Positions 1 to 8,499 of a stretch of DNA of 64,000 nt are shown piece by piece. Source of the stretch: Brachyspira hyodysenteriae ATCC 27164 (lineage in GTDB: Bacteria > Spirochaetota > Brachyspiria > Brachyspirales > Brachyspiraceae); assembly GCF_001676785.2 (NCBI RefSeq), contig NZ_CP015910.2, positions 806,001-870,000 of the forward strand. Reading direction: 5' to 3'. Within the stretch, counting starts at the first letter, position 1. Each line of letters opens with the position of its first letter. A model generated the notes under the pieces. The model was not told the origin of the DNA. It saw nothing but the letters and a program-made list of their open reading frames with translations, and searched no databases. The translations under genes and the position numbers were made by a program.

Positions 1-348
1 ATTTTTAGTTTTAGCTTTATCTATGATAGTTTGAGCAGCTTGAGGGTCTACCAAGTTAATAGCTAATGCTTTTGAATCTTTTTGTATCATAACATCAACT
101 TGGTCATTTTGCTGAGCTTGGTTGTTTTGAGAGTCATTGATTATCAAATTTGCTTTTCCGCTAATTCTAGTTTCAATGTTTCTTCTGTAGAAAGACATAA
201 AGTTATCATCGTAACGGTAAATTGTTACTCCGATAGTTGGACCATCAGTAGTTGTTGTGGATGATGAAGAAGATCCGCCTCCGCAAGATACTACGAAAAG
301 TGAAGACATTATGAATAATGCCGCCATAACAATAAATGACTTTTTCAT
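1..348 (-). CDS. mglB: MglB-like galactose/glucose-binding lipoprotein, C-terminus cut off by window edge
   Basis: Periplasmic sugar-binding subunit of an Mgl-type ABC importer, judged from the first 116 codons only. The start is ATG at 348, preceded by a good AAGGAG site. The N-terminus is a lipoprotein signal (MKKSF, hydrophobic core, lipobox ending VVSC) followed by a Ser/Thr-rich linker. The mature part begins [12 protein letters not shown] and continues with [15 protein letters not shown] and ALAINLVDP, closely matching E. coli MglB, whose Asp14 and Phe16 contact the sugar. It is the first of three tandem paralogues on this strand and is probably the lipidated main copy. It has its own promoter and is separated from the next paralogue by a terminator. 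Family is certain; sugar specificity is inferred. Confidence 0.9.
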   Translation of the reverse strand, partial: MKKSFIVMAALFIMSSLFVVSCGGGSSSSSTTTTDGPTIGVTIYRYDDNFMSFYRRNIETRISGKANLIINDSQNNQAQQNDQVDVMIQKDSKALAINLVDPQAAQTIIDKAKTKN

Positions 349-391
349 ATTAGAAAACTCCTTAAATTAATTAATATTCTCTTAGTTAATT

Positions 392-419
392 AGTATATAA
401 ATTTATTTTCTTAAATCAA
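392..419 (-). promoter_or_regulatory. Sigma70-type promoter of the first mglB copy
   Basis: On the minus strand TTGATT (419-414), a 16-bp spacer and TATACT (397-392) lie about 45 bp upstream of the mglB start at 348. Spacing and sequence fit a housekeeping promoter. The motif is seen in the sequence; activity is inferred. Confidence 0.55.
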
Positions 420-591
420 GTAAAATCACTTTTTTTGATTTTTGGATATTTATATAAGACTATTATTTTAATATTTATATGATTTTATGTAAACTTTTTG
501 ACTTTTATCTAGAAATTCATCAATTTAATGATTAAAAATTTATTATTTTTTTATTTTTATAATAAAATTATTTTTATTTTTTATCATAAAA

Positions 592-626
592 AAGGTAAGA
601 TATTAAAATTATCAATATCTTACCTT
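592..626 (-). terminator. Rho-independent terminator after the second mglB copy
   Basis: A perfect 13-bp inverted repeat (AAGGTAAGATATT at 592-604 and its complement at 614-626) with a 9-nt loop is followed on the minus strand by a T-rich tract. It lies about 40 bp past the stop at 667. The rest of the 349-666 gap holds only the promoter of the next gene and AT-rich sequence. Confidence 0.85.
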
Positions 627-666
627 CGTATAAATATTTGTGATTTAAAATTTAAATTATCAATAT

Positions 667-1695
667 TTATTTATATGCTTCAGCGGACTCATCTATGTTT
701 TCTAAAGTAATTGCTCTATAAGGAACTCTTACAGCTTTTACATCATCTAATTTGTATTCTGTGCCGTTTAATACATCTTTTCCGCTTGCTACATTAAGAA
801 CCATATCAACTATAGCTTTTGCCTGATCTTTAGGGCTTTGTAAAACTGTACCTACTACAGTTCCTTTTTTTATTTCTTCGATAACTTCAGGAATAGCATC
901 AACTCCTACTATAGGTATAAATTTATTGCTGTCTCCTATGTTATATCCCTGTTTTTGTATAGATTTTAATGCTCCTAAGGCCATAGCATCGTTATTAGAG
1001 AATATGAACTCTATATCATTTCCGTATTTTTCTATCCAAGAATCAGTAGCTGTTTGAGCTTGAAGTATATCCCAATTTGCTGTCTGTTCATCTAATTGTT
1101 CTATATTGATGCCGTTATCTGTTAAAACAGCCTTTATTCTTTCAGTTCTAGCTTCAGCATCTGGGTGTCCTGCTTCTCCTTTTAATAAAACATACTGAAT
1201 TTTTCCATCTCCATTTTTATCCCAAGCAGGGTTTGATGTCCAAGCCTTAACTACTATATCACCTTGTATATTTCCGGATTCTTCACTCAATGTACCTACA
1301 TACCATGCTTTATCATAAAGCATCATATCTTCTTTACTAGGTTCTTTATTGAAAAATATTACAGGTATTCCTGTAGGCTTTATTTTATTGATCATAAAGC
1401 TAGCTGATGCAGGATCTACCAAATTAATTGCTAATGCATCAACTTCTCTTTGAATAGCTGCATCTACCTGATCATTTTGCTTAACCTGATCATTTTCTGA
1501 GTCATTCATTACAAATTTTGCTTTTCCATTTAACATAGTTTCAATATTTCTTCTCATAAATGAAATAAAGTTGTCATCATATCTGTAAATAGTGATTCCA
1601 ACTTCTATCTCATCATTAGATTTTGAAGAATTGCCGCAGCTAATTAATGATATAAACAATAAAACTGATGAAATAATAACTATTGCTTTATTCAT
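667..1695 (-). CDS. mglB: MglB-like galactose/glucose-binding lipoprotein (second copy)
   Basis: Full-length periplasmic sugar-binding lipoprotein of about 342 residues, the ligand-binding subunit of an Mgl-type ABC importer. An in-frame TTG lies 12 bp upstream, but the ATG at 1695 is chosen because GGAG sits at ideal distance and MNKAIVII begins a proper signal peptide with lipobox LISC. Family hallmarks are visible: YRYDDNF, NDSENDQ, FFNKEPS, the calcium loop DKNGDGKIQ, the sugar-binding block GHPDAEART, the ANWD tryptophan and SNNDAMALGAL. All residues expected for glucose/galactose contact in E. coli MglB appear present. It lies 85 bp downstream of the third copy and is followed by a terminator, so the two probably form a unit. 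No permease or ATPase genes are nearby. Confidence 0.92.
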   Translation of the reverse strand: MNKAIVIISSVLLFISLISCGNSSKSNDEIEVGITIYRYDDNFISFMRRNIETMLNGKAKFVMNDSENDQVKQNDQVDAAIQREVDALAINLVDPASASFMINKIKPTGIPVIFFNKEPSKEDMMLYDKAWYVGTLSEESGNIQGDIVVKAWTSNPAWDKNGDGKIQYVLLKGEAGHPDAEARTERIKAVLTDNGINIEQLDEQTANWDILQAQTATDSWIEKYGNDIEFIFSNNDAMALGALKSIQKQGYNIGDSNKFIPIVGVDAIPEVIEEIKKGTVVGTVLQSPKDQAKAIVDMVLNVASGKDVLNGTEYKLDDVKAVRVPYRAITLENIDESAEAYK

Positions 1696-1780
1696 AAAAA
1701 ACTCCAATTTTTTATATAATAATATCCTAGTTTATTAAAAAAAAATATATAAGTCAAATTAAATTATGAAAAAATATAAT

Positions 1781-2797
1781 TTATTTGTATATTTTTATTG
1801 CTGTATCCAAATTATATTTAGTTATAGGTATATATGGTATAACAATATATTTTTCATTATAATAACTAATATGTAAACCATCTAAAGGAGATTTTCCACC
1901 TATTATATTACTAGAAACAGAGCATAAAGTTTCAGCCTGTATTTTAGGGTTTTGCATAACAGTAGCAAATATTCCATAATTATTTATTGCTTCTAAGCAT
2001 TCAGGTATACCATCTATTCCAACTATAGGTACATAATTGAGCATTCTGCTGCTGTTATTATATCCGATTTCTTTTAAAGCATCCAATGCTCCTAATGCAA
2101 TATAATCGTTATTGCATATAATATATTCTATTTTTTTACCATATTTTAATATTAAACTTTTCATTATCCTTGTTGATTCATCTCTTTTACCCATAGTAGA
2201 AATTTCAGCTAATATATCTAATTTGATATTATTAGAAGATATGTATTTTTTCATATACTCAGTTCTTTTTACGGTATCATTATCATTCAAATCGCCTTTT
2301 AATATAATACATTGTATTTTACCGTCTTCATTTTTATCCCAATTCATTCTATCTTTCCAGCTTTCTGCTATTATTCTGCCCTGAGCATATCCTGCTTCTT
2401 CACTTATTCCCCCAATATACCAAACTTTATCATAAGTTTTCATAACTTCTAAGCCAGGTTCTCTATTAAAAAATATTACAGGTTTATTATTTATGCTTAT
2501 TTTGTCTAATACTTTTTGAGCTTGAGTTTTATCTACCAAATTTATTGCTAATAGATTAACATTCTTTTGTAAGAACATATCTATCTGTCCGTTTTGAGTT
2601 GATTGACTATTATAAGAGTCTACCATAAGCAGGGAAGTATTTCTATTTATATTTTTTTCTATATATTGCTTTAAAAATTTCATGTAGCTGTCATCATATC
2701 TGTAAAGTGCCACACCTATAGAATTTGTTTTTCTTTGTGTATACAATAATACAGAAGATGATAATAATATTAATAATAAAATAATAAATCTTTTCAT
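1781..2797 (-). CDS. Diverged MglB paralogue lacking lipobox and some sugar-binding residues
   Basis: A 338-residue periplasmic-binding protein clearly related to the two neighbouring MglB copies: ALYRYDDSYMKF, FFNREPG, the calcium loop DKNEDGKIQ and CNNDYIALGAL. It has a hydrophobic N-terminal signal but no cysteine near its end, so unlike its neighbours it is not an obvious lipoprotein; it may be soluble or held by its N-terminal helix. The block that is GHPDAEART in copy two reads NDNDTVKRT here, so the sugar-contacting His is lost, and the ANWD tryptophan is replaced by a Met-Gly-Lys stretch. Start ATG with AGGAG and a near-consensus promoter upstream. Ligand probably differs; it could be a sensor rather than a transport subunit. 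Confidence 0.85.
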   Translation of the reverse strand: MKRFIILLLILLSSSVLLYTQRKTNSIGVALYRYDDSYMKFLKQYIEKNINRNTSLLMVDSYNSQSTQNGQIDMFLQKNVNLLAINLVDKTQAQKVLDKISINNKPVIFFNREPGLEVMKTYDKVWYIGGISEEAGYAQGRIIAESWKDRMNWDKNEDGKIQCIILKGDLNDNDTVKRTEYMKKYISSNNIKLDILAEISTMGKRDESTRIMKSLILKYGKKIEYIICNNDYIALGALDALKEIGYNNSSRMLNYVPIVGIDGIPECLEAINNYGIFATVMQNPKIQAETLCSVSSNIIGGKSPLDGLHISYYNEKYIVIPYIPITKYNLDTAIKIYK

Positions 2798-2826
2798 TTA
2801 TATATACTCCTAATAATGACTTTTAA

Positions 2827-2854
2827 ATTATAGTAAAATAGTTTTTATTGTCAA
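2827..2854 (-). promoter_or_regulatory. Near-perfect sigma70 promoter of the diverged mglB paralogue
   Basis: On the minus strand TTGACA (2854-2849), a 16-bp spacer and TATAAT (2832-2827) match consensus at both hexamers. They lie about 30 bp upstream of the start at 2797, with AGGAG in between. Confidence 0.8.
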
Positions 2855-3012
2855 GTTTATAAATATTCAAATATGATTTTTATATTATGAAAGTTTGTTT
2901 TTTATACTAGTTTTATATAAAAAATATAAAACTTTTTTAGTTATTATAAAATATAATTTTATATTTTTTTATTTTTGAAAATGATTTATAATGAACAAAA
3001 CAATAAAATATA

Positions 3013-4089
3013 ATGGATTTTAATGATATGAATAAAGTAGAAGTAAGAATACAAAATGATTCAATTATCAGTTATGATATTTTAGTTCAAAAGGGATTAA
3101 TAAAAGATACTGGTAAATTAGTAAAAAATATACTAAGAGGAAAAAGAGCTTTAATAGTTACAGATGACATAGTAGATAAACTTTATACTAATATAGTAAA
3201 AGAAAGTTTAGAAAAAGAAGATATTATCACTTCTGTATGCGTTCTTCCAAACGGAGAGCCTAATAAAAATATAGAAAGCATTAATAATATATTTTCATCA
3301 TTGGCAAAAAATGAATTAAGCCGCAAAGATATAGTAATAGCATTAGGAGGCGGAGTAATAGGAGATATGGCAGGATATGCTGCTGCTGTTTGGATGAGGG
3401 GTATAGATTTTGTACAGATTCCTACCACATTACTTGCATGCGTAGATTCTTCTGTTGGAGGAAAGACAGGTATTAATATAAAAGAAGGAAAAAATTTAGT
3501 AGGTGCTTTTCATAGTCCTAAACTAGTTATAATAGACAGTGATACTTTATTAAGCCTTCCTAAAAGAGAGTTTAATGAAGGAATGGCTGAAGTTATAAAG
3601 CATGCATTTTTATTTGATGAAGCACTTTTAGAATTGATAGAGGCACATATTCATAATAATAAGAATTTGGATATGGATTTTATATTAAAGAGAAACTGCG
3701 AATTAAAAGCTCATATTGTACAAATAGATTATAAAGAAAAGAAAGAAAGAATGTTTTTAAACTTCGGACATACTATAGGGCATAGTGTTGAGAATGCTGC
3801 TGGTTATGGGGTATTGCTTCATGGAGAGGCTGTTGCTATAGGTATGATTTTTGCTATAGAGTATGGTATTCGAAAAGGTATAACTAAAGACAAAAATATA
3901 TTAGAAAGAGCTAAAAATGTATTAAGCAAATTTTCTCTTCCAATATCAATACCTGATAACATTAATTTAAAAGACTCAATTAAACTCGATAAAAAAAGAA
4001 GCGATGATAAAATCAATTTTGTATTTTTAGAATCTATTGGAAAACCTTATGTTGAAAAAGTGAGTATTGATGATATTTTAAATGAATAA
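3013..4089 (+). CDS. aroB: 3-dehydroquinate synthase
   Basis: Cytoplasmic enzyme that converts DAHP to 3-dehydroquinate, second step of the shikimate pathway, using NAD and a divalent metal. The 358-residue length is typical. Recognisable blocks are ALGGGVIGDMAGYAAAVWMRG (NAD-binding region), PTTLLACVDSSVGGKTGIN, HSPKLVIID, EGMAEVIKHA with metal ligand Glu, and the metal histidines in NFGHTIGHSVENA and LLHGEAVAIGM. The start at 3013 has a poor ribosome site; a second ATG five codons on (3028) is an alternative and leaves all motifs intact. It stands alone among unrelated genes, with the broken lipoprotein gene overlapping its last 8 bp. Confidence 0.97.
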   Translation: MDFNDMNKVEVRIQNDSIISYDILVQKGLIKDTGKLVKNILRGKRALIVTDDIVDKLYTNIVKESLEKEDIITSVCVLPNGEPNKNIESINNIFSSLAKNELSRKDIVIALGGGVIGDMAGYAAAVWMRGIDFVQIPTTLLACVDSSVGGKTGINIKEGKNLVGAFHSPKLVIIDSDTLLSLPKREFNEGMAEVIKHAFLFDEALLELIEAHIHNNKNLDMDFILKRNCELKAHIVQIDYKEKKERMFLNFGHTIGHSVENAAGYGVLLHGEAVAIGMIFAIEYGIRKGITKDKNILERAKNVLSKFSLPISIPDNINLKDSIKLDKKRSDDKINFVFLESIGKPYVEKVSIDDILNE

Positions 4090-4320
4090 ATTTGCTGTGG
4101 TACTTATGCTTTTTATTGTTATGCTGATATTATGTGAGTCTAATACAAAATAAAAGCAGCAGATTCCGCTTCAGTTGATATAAAAGATAATAGTTACAGT
4201 CTAACTTTTCAGATAGATCCTAACACAGGAAAATTGTCATCACCTGAATATTTCTTTGATCATGACAATGTTATGATGAATGATATTGGTAATATTATGA
4301 GTATTATAATTAATAAATAA
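4082..4320 (+). pseudogene. Small lipoprotein gene interrupted by a one-base frameshift
   Basis: An ATG at 4082 overlaps the end of aroB by 8 bp and opens a lipoprotein-like signal, MNKFAVVLMLF followed by LILC, which stops at TAA 4151-4153. The next frame continues from about 4156 as AADSASVDIKDNSYSLTFQI and runs through PNTGKLSSPEYFF to a stop at 4318-4320. Inserting a single A in the A4 run at 4147-4150 would join both halves into one protein of about 79 residues ending just before a terminator. The two halves are seen directly; that they were one gene is inferred. It may be a true pseudogene, a phase-variable homopolymer or a sequencing error. Function is unknown. Confidence 0.6.
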
Positions 4321-4322
4321 TT

Positions 4323-4364
4323 AAGAGGCATTAACTTTTTTATAAGCTAATGCCTCTTTTTTGT
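4323..4364 (+). terminator. Rho-independent terminator after aroB
   Basis: A perfect 11-bp stem (AAGAGGCATTA 4323-4333, complement 4348-4358) is followed by a run of T on the plus strand. It lies between convergent transcription units. Confidence 0.9.
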
Positions 4365-4382
4365 TTTAGGATTTATTTAAAC

Positions 4383-4814
4383 TCATGCTTTCAATAATGT
4401 TTCACCCAAAGACTTACATTCATCAACTGCATTATCATCTGGAGCAAGATTAGCAATTAGTCCGTCTTTTACTAAAGAAGCACCTGAACTGCTTACATCA
4501 TCTTGCCAGTTTCTCATCCATTCTCCGTCGCCCCAATCGTAAGAGCCGAATAATGCAACTTTTTTACCTGATAAACTTCCTCTTATAGAATCATAGAAAG
4601 GCTGAAATTCTGATTCTTCTAAAACTTCAGCTCCCATAGCAGGACATCCTAAAGCTAATTTTGAATAGTTATTTATATTTGCTGCATCAAAACTAGATAC
4701 ATCAAAAATATCAGCTTCTCCTCCTGCATTTTCTACTCCTTTTTTTACATTCTGAGCCATAGTTTCTGTATTACCAGTACCGCTCCAATATATTACTGCT
4801 ATTTTATTACTCAT
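4383..4814 (-). CDS. Flavodoxin
   Basis: Small FMN-binding electron carrier of 143 residues. The phosphate-binding loop WSGTGNTETMA (residues about 10-20) is diagnostic of short-chain flavodoxins, and the FMN-flanking loops GCPAMGAE and GSYDWGDGEWM are also clear; the latter's Trp probably stacks on the isoalloxazine ring. The family replaces ferredoxin under iron limitation. A strong GGAGG precedes the ATG. It lies 29 bp downstream of the DUF3793 gene and is presumably co-transcribed from the palindrome-flanked promoter at 5427-5485. The electron partner is unknown. Confidence 0.93.
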   Translation of the reverse strand: MSNKIAVIYWSGTGNTETMAQNVKKGVENAGGEADIFDVSSFDAANINNYSKLALGCPAMGAEVLEESEFQPFYDSIRGSLSGKKVALFGSYDWGDGEWMRNWQDDVSSSGASLVKDGLIANLAPDDNAVDECKSLGETLLKA

Positions 4815-4843
4815 ATTATTACCTCCAATCTATATAATAATTA

Positions 4844-5425
4844 TTAATTTTGAATATACATTTTGTAATCGTCCATTATTTCTAATATGCCCTTGCCGTT
4901 TAAAAATGTATTTATATAAAAACTTCTGCATTCATTATATCTATTGAATGTTTTTATAGCTTCATTTTTATTATGATACACTTTCCAATATCCTGTATGC
5001 AGGCTGTTTTTGCCGTAATTATTTATAAAGCCGTATATGTCCATAAGAGGATACCCCAAAAATATTCCTATCTCATGAGGAAAATCTTTATTGTTTTGCA
5101 TTCTATATCTCAATAGTTCTATACACTTATACACATTTTTAGCTTCATATCCGTAATTCTCTAAAAAATCGAAAACATCATCATTCAAAATATATTCTTC
5201 AAGCCTTTTTTTATTATAAACATAAACTATAACTTTATTATCATAGTCTTTTATTATAGATACATTTATATTACGGCTGTTTAATATTTTATTGTATGAT
5301 GCAGCTTTTTTGTAAACCTCCCTTTTAGAGCTGTATTGATATGTAAATATATTGGCTATCTTTATGCCTGACAGAGCAGGTGCACAGTGATTTATAATTA
5401 ACTCATCAAAACTATATTCTTTCAT
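4844..5425 (-). CDS. DUF3793 family protein
   Basis: A 193-residue cytoplasmic protein with the features of DUF3793: NHCAPALSGIKIANIF at the N-terminus, PHEIGIFLGYPLMDIYGF in the middle, and a WKVY block followed by a Cys-containing RYNECRSFYINTF segment. Biochemical function is not known; family members are often next to flavodoxin or iron-transport genes, and here a flavodoxin follows at 29 bp. The ATG at 5425 sits about 3 bp from the predicted transcription start, with no Shine-Dalgarno sequence, so the mRNA may be leaderless. The conserved HCAP block near the N-terminus argues against a much later start. Confidence 0.85.
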   Translation of the reverse strand: MKEYSFDELIINHCAPALSGIKIANIFTYQYSSKREVYKKAASYNKILNSRNINVSIIKDYDNKVIVYVYNKKRLEEYILNDDVFDFLENYGYEAKNVYKCIELLRYRMQNNKDFPHEIGIFLGYPLMDIYGFINNYGKNSLHTGYWKVYHNKNEAIKTFNRYNECRSFYINTFLNGKGILEIMDDYKMYIQN

Positions 5426-5426
5426 T

Positions 5427-5485
5427 GTTAGAGTATTCTAACATATATTTTAGAATTGTCAATACTTTTGTTGGTATATTCTAAC
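5427..5485 (-). promoter_or_regulatory. Promoter of DUF3793-flavodoxin operon flanked by two palindromic operator-like sites
   Basis: TTGACA (5462-5457), a 16-bp spacer and TAGAAT (5440-5435) form a strong minus-strand promoter. A perfect palindrome GTTAGA-N4-TCTAAC (5427-5442) covers the -10 and start point, and a related copy GTTGGT-N4-TCTAAC (5470-5485) lies upstream of the -35. Their starts are 43 bp apart, about four helical turns, so dimers would bind on the same face. This suggests repression, perhaps by iron or redox given the flavodoxin; the regulator is not identified. Confidence 0.65.
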
Positions 5486-5644
5486 TTTTTTATTAATAAA
5501 TTCTATTTGATTATTTTTATATGATATTTAGAATTATTTAAATAGATAAAAAAATTATATTAAATATTTTACATTATTATCATTTATGCAATTATAATAG
5601 TTAATATATTTAATAAAAAATAGACATTATTTATTTTTTAATAA

Positions 5645-5671
5645 TTGATTTTTTTAATTTTTTGTTATAAT
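5645..5671 (+). promoter_or_regulatory. Candidate htpG promoter
   Basis: TTGATT (5645-5650), a 15-bp spacer and TATAAT (5666-5671) precede htpG by about 100 bp. The rest of the divergent gap 5486-5774 is AT-rich with no gene and no recognised heat-shock element such as CIRCE. Confidence 0.45.
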
Positions 5672-5774
5672 ATATATACATTCAATTTTTAGACTTTATA
5701 TATTCTCTTTAATACTTTTATATATTTAATCTTTAACCTGTAAAGAATTTTATTTAAAAATAAAGGAGTTTATT

Positions 5775-7694
5775 ATGGCAGAAAAACAAATACTCAATTT
5801 TGAAGCCGAAACTAAACAGATATTAAATTTGATGGTGCATTCTATATACACCCATAAAGAAATATTTTTAAGAGAACTTATATCAAATGCAAGCGATGCT
5901 TTGGATAAAGCAAGATTTGAATCTATAACAAACACAGATAAATATACAGATATAGATAATTTAAGAATAAAAATAGAAGTAGATGAGCAAAATAGAACAT
6001 TAACTATAAAAGATAACGGAATCGGTATGACTAGAGAAGATGTTATCAATAATATAGGTTCTATTGCAAGAAGCGGTACTAAAGCATTTTTAGAAAAAAT
6101 ACAAAAGGATAAAGAAGCATCAAAAGAAAGCGGAATAGATTTAATAGGGCAATTCGGAGTAGGTTTTTATTCAGCATTTATGGTTGCTGATGATATTATA
6201 TTGGAAACAAAGCATGTTGATAGTGAAAAAGGTGTTCGTTGGGAGAGTAATGGAGACGGTTCTTATTCTATAGAAGATATTGATAAACAAGACAGAGGAA
6301 CTACTATTACATTAAAATTAAAAGGAAAAGATGAGAAATTAGAAGAAGACGGTTTTGTTGATGATGATTACTGCAACAGATACACTTTAGAGAGTTTAAT
6401 ACACAAATATTCAAACTATGTTCATTATCCTATAGTAATGGATATGCCTATACCTAAGAAGGACGAAAAAGAAGTTCAGCAATATGAAGAAAAAACTATT
6501 AACTCTATGATTAGTATATGGCAGAAGTCAAAAAGCGATGTTAAGCCCGAAGAGTATAATGAGTTTTATAAAGAGCATTTCCATGATTATGCAGCACCTT
6601 TTGAAGTTATACATACAAAGGCTGAAGGTACTATAGAATATACAGCACTTTTATTCATACCTTCAAGGGCTCCTTTCAATTTCTTACATCCGGATTTTGA
6701 AAGAGGATTAGAGCTTTATTCTAGAAATGTATTTATAATGAGCAAGTGTAAAGATTTGCTTCCTGAATATTTAAAATTCGTAAGAGGTTTGGTTGATTCT
6801 CCTGACTTCTCTTTAAATATTTCAAGGGAGATTTTACAGCATAGTACTCAATTAAAAAGAATAGCTTCTAATGTTGAGAAGAAAATTTTAGATGCTTTAG
6901 AAAATATACTTAAAAATGACAGAAAGAGATATGAGAAATTCTTTAAAGAGTTCGGTGAGTCTATAAAAATAGGCATATATTCAGATTTTGATAAAAAAGA
7001 TAAATTAGCTAATCTTTTATTATTCCAATCTTCAAATACAGCTGATGATGAGTATACAACATTAGCAGAATATAAGTCAAGAATGAAAGAGGGACAGGAG
7101 TTTATATATTATGCTGCTGCTAAGGATAAATCTGCTATAGAAAAACTTCCTCATATGGAAGGTATGAAGGATAAAGGATATGAAGTTCTTTATTTCACTG
7201 ACAGAGTAGATGAATTTATGATTACTATGATGAAAGAGTTTGATGGTACTAAACTTCATTCTATACTTCAGGCTGATAATAGTGATTCTGAAAACAAAGA
7301 TGAAAATAAAGAGTCAGCTAATAAAGATATACTCAATGCCATAAAAGATGTATTAGGTGCGGACAGAGTTGCTGAGGTAAGAGAAACTAACAGACTTAAA
7401 GAAAGTGTTGTATGTTTATCTAATAAAGAAGATTCTATCAGCTTTAATATGGCTAAAGTTCTTGCTGAAACAGGTAATAATATGTTTGGAATGAAGCCTG
7501 AAAGAGTATTAGAGATTAATACTTCTCATGATGTTTTCAAAGCTATGGAAAAAGAATATCAGGCTAATAAAGTTTCAGATATGTTTAAAGAGTATAGCGA
7601 GCTTTTATATGATGAGGCATGCATACTTGAAGGACTTCCTCTTGAAGATCCTAAACTATTTGCTAGCAGAATGAGTAAATTAATGCTTAAATAA
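5775..7694 (+). CDS. htpG: Hsp90-family molecular chaperone HtpG
   Basis: ATP-dependent cytoplasmic chaperone, 639 residues, close to the usual bacterial length. The N-terminal GHKL ATPase domain (about 1-215) shows ELISNASDALDKAR with the ATP-binding Asn, DNGIGMTREDV, and the lid/phosphate loop GQFGVGFYSAFMVAD. The middle domain carries FLHPDFERGLELYSRNVFI and VDSPDFSLNISREILQ with its catalytic-loop Arg. The C-terminal dimerisation part is present, with an acidic, Lys-rich linker near residues 500-515. The start has AAAGGAG 7 bp upstream. It is monocistronic, ending in a terminator. Confidence 0.98.
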   Translation: MAEKQILNFEAETKQILNLMVHSIYTHKEIFLRELISNASDALDKARFESITNTDKYTDIDNLRIKIEVDEQNRTLTIKDNGIGMTREDVINNIGSIARSGTKAFLEKIQKDKEASKESGIDLIGQFGVGFYSAFMVADDIILETKHVDSEKGVRWESNGDGSYSIEDIDKQDRGTTITLKLKGKDEKLEEDGFVDDDYCNRYTLESLIHKYSNYVHYPIVMDMPIPKKDEKEVQQYEEKTINSMISIWQKSKSDVKPEEYNEFYKEHFHDYAAPFEVIHTKAEGTIEYTALLFIPSRAPFNFLHPDFERGLELYSRNVFIMSKCKDLLPEYLKFVRGLVDSPDFSLNISREILQHSTQLKRIASNVEKKILDALENILKNDRKRYEKFFKEFGESIKIGIYSDFDKKDKLANLLLFQSSNTADDEYTTLAEYKSRMKEGQEFIYYAAAKDKSAIEKLPHMEGMKDKGYEVLYFTDRVDEFMITMMKEFDGTKLHSILQADNSDSENKDENKESANKDILNAIKDVLGADRVAEVRETNRLKESVVCLSNKEDSISFNMAKVLAETGNNMFGMKPERVLEINTSHDVFKAMEKEYQANKVSDMFKEYSELLYDEACILEGLPLEDPKLFASRMSKLMLK

Positions 7695-7722
7695 TAATTA
7701 ATTAAAATACTAATAATTATAA

Positions 7723-7756
7723 AAAGGGCTGTATTAAAAATGCAGTCCTTTTTATT
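7723..7756 (+). terminator. Rho-independent terminator after htpG
   Basis: AAAGGGCTGTAT (from 7723) can pair with ATGCAGTCCTTT (ending 7751) through two G-U pairs, then a T run. It lies about 30 bp past the htpG stop. Confidence 0.8.
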
Positions 7757-8062
7757 TAAATTTTTAAACCTAAATAAAACTTGGGCGGGTATACTTTTAT
7801 TTGTAAATGAAGTTTAAAATATGTATGCAAATCAAAAAAACTATGGTGCGTGGTATATAGATAGATTTTTAAAGAAATGGGATATATGAAGTTATTTTTT
7901 AATAAATTTATGTTTTAATACTTTATTTAACTATTTTTAAAATTCAAAGCCATATATAATATATCAAAATTGTTTATTCATATATTTGCGGTAAGGTATA
8001 TATTGAAATCAGGTTTATATTTTAATTTAAAATTTGAATTTTAAGATATTATAAATGATTTT
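7757..8062. other. Gene-poor AT-rich gap with an isolated G-rich patch
   Basis: About 300 bp without a supportable gene. It contains the G-rich string TTGGGCGGGTATAC near 7789 in otherwise A/T sequence, resembling a G-rich patch in the guaA-murJ gap, and a 22-codon ATG frame at 7821-7889 with no ribosome site. No RNA gene was recognised. Confidence 0.4.
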
Positions 8063-8485
8063 TTAATCATCAAATTTCTGTCCTAGAAGCTGACCGCTGC
8101 TTGAATCTATATAAAGCTCCATCATATTATTTAATTTTACTTCGTATAGATTCCATTTCTTTTTTATTTTTGTTATTACTGTATTAGGGTAAGTTTTTGA
8201 AACAGTATTTGCTACAAGCTGAGGCAGTATATTAGAAGGCAGGGCAGTATAATTTCCATCTATTTCTTTTAATTCTCCGTTTCTAAAGAATTCTATTTCA
8301 ACCCCATTATCCAATGCAATTTCATATTTTTTTCTATCCATTTCAGCATACATTATAGAAGAATTTGGAAAAAATGTGTTTATAAATTGCAGTATATTAT
8401 TTGGAAGCTGATTAGGTGCTATATATACGTCAGCATATACACTAATTACTAAAATTAAAAATAAAAGTATTGTTTTTTTTATCAT
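8063..8485 (-). CDS. PepSY-like (DUF2874) periplasmic protein
   Basis: A 140-residue secreted protein with a clear signal peptide (MIKKTILLFLILVISVYAD). The mature part has two repeats of the PepSY-like fold: a helix LPNNILQFINTFFPNSSIMYAE with strand YEIALDNGVEIEF and an acidic turn, then VANTVSKTYPNTVITKIKK followed by YEVKLNNMMELYIDSSSGQLLG. Such proteins are common in the Gram-negative envelope; their function is poorly known, and binding or inhibition of periplasmic proteins has been proposed. It lies 14 bp downstream of a paralogue and both likely form one operon. Confidence 0.8.
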   Translation of the reverse strand: MIKKTILLFLILVISVYADVYIAPNQLPNNILQFINTFFPNSSIMYAEMDRKKYEIALDNGVEIEFFRNGELKEIDGNYTALPSNILPQLVANTVSKTYPNTVITKIKKKWNLYEVKLNNMMELYIDSSSGQLLGQKFDD

Positions 8486-8499
8486 ATATCCCCTTAAAA

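Noticed and set aside
1696-1707. TTG start for the second MglB copy, four codons upstream
   Set aside because: The bases form the Shine-Dalgarno sequence of the real ATG at 1695.
7821-7889. 22-codon reading frame in the gap after htpG
   Set aside because: No ribosome site, no promoter and too short; treated as chance.
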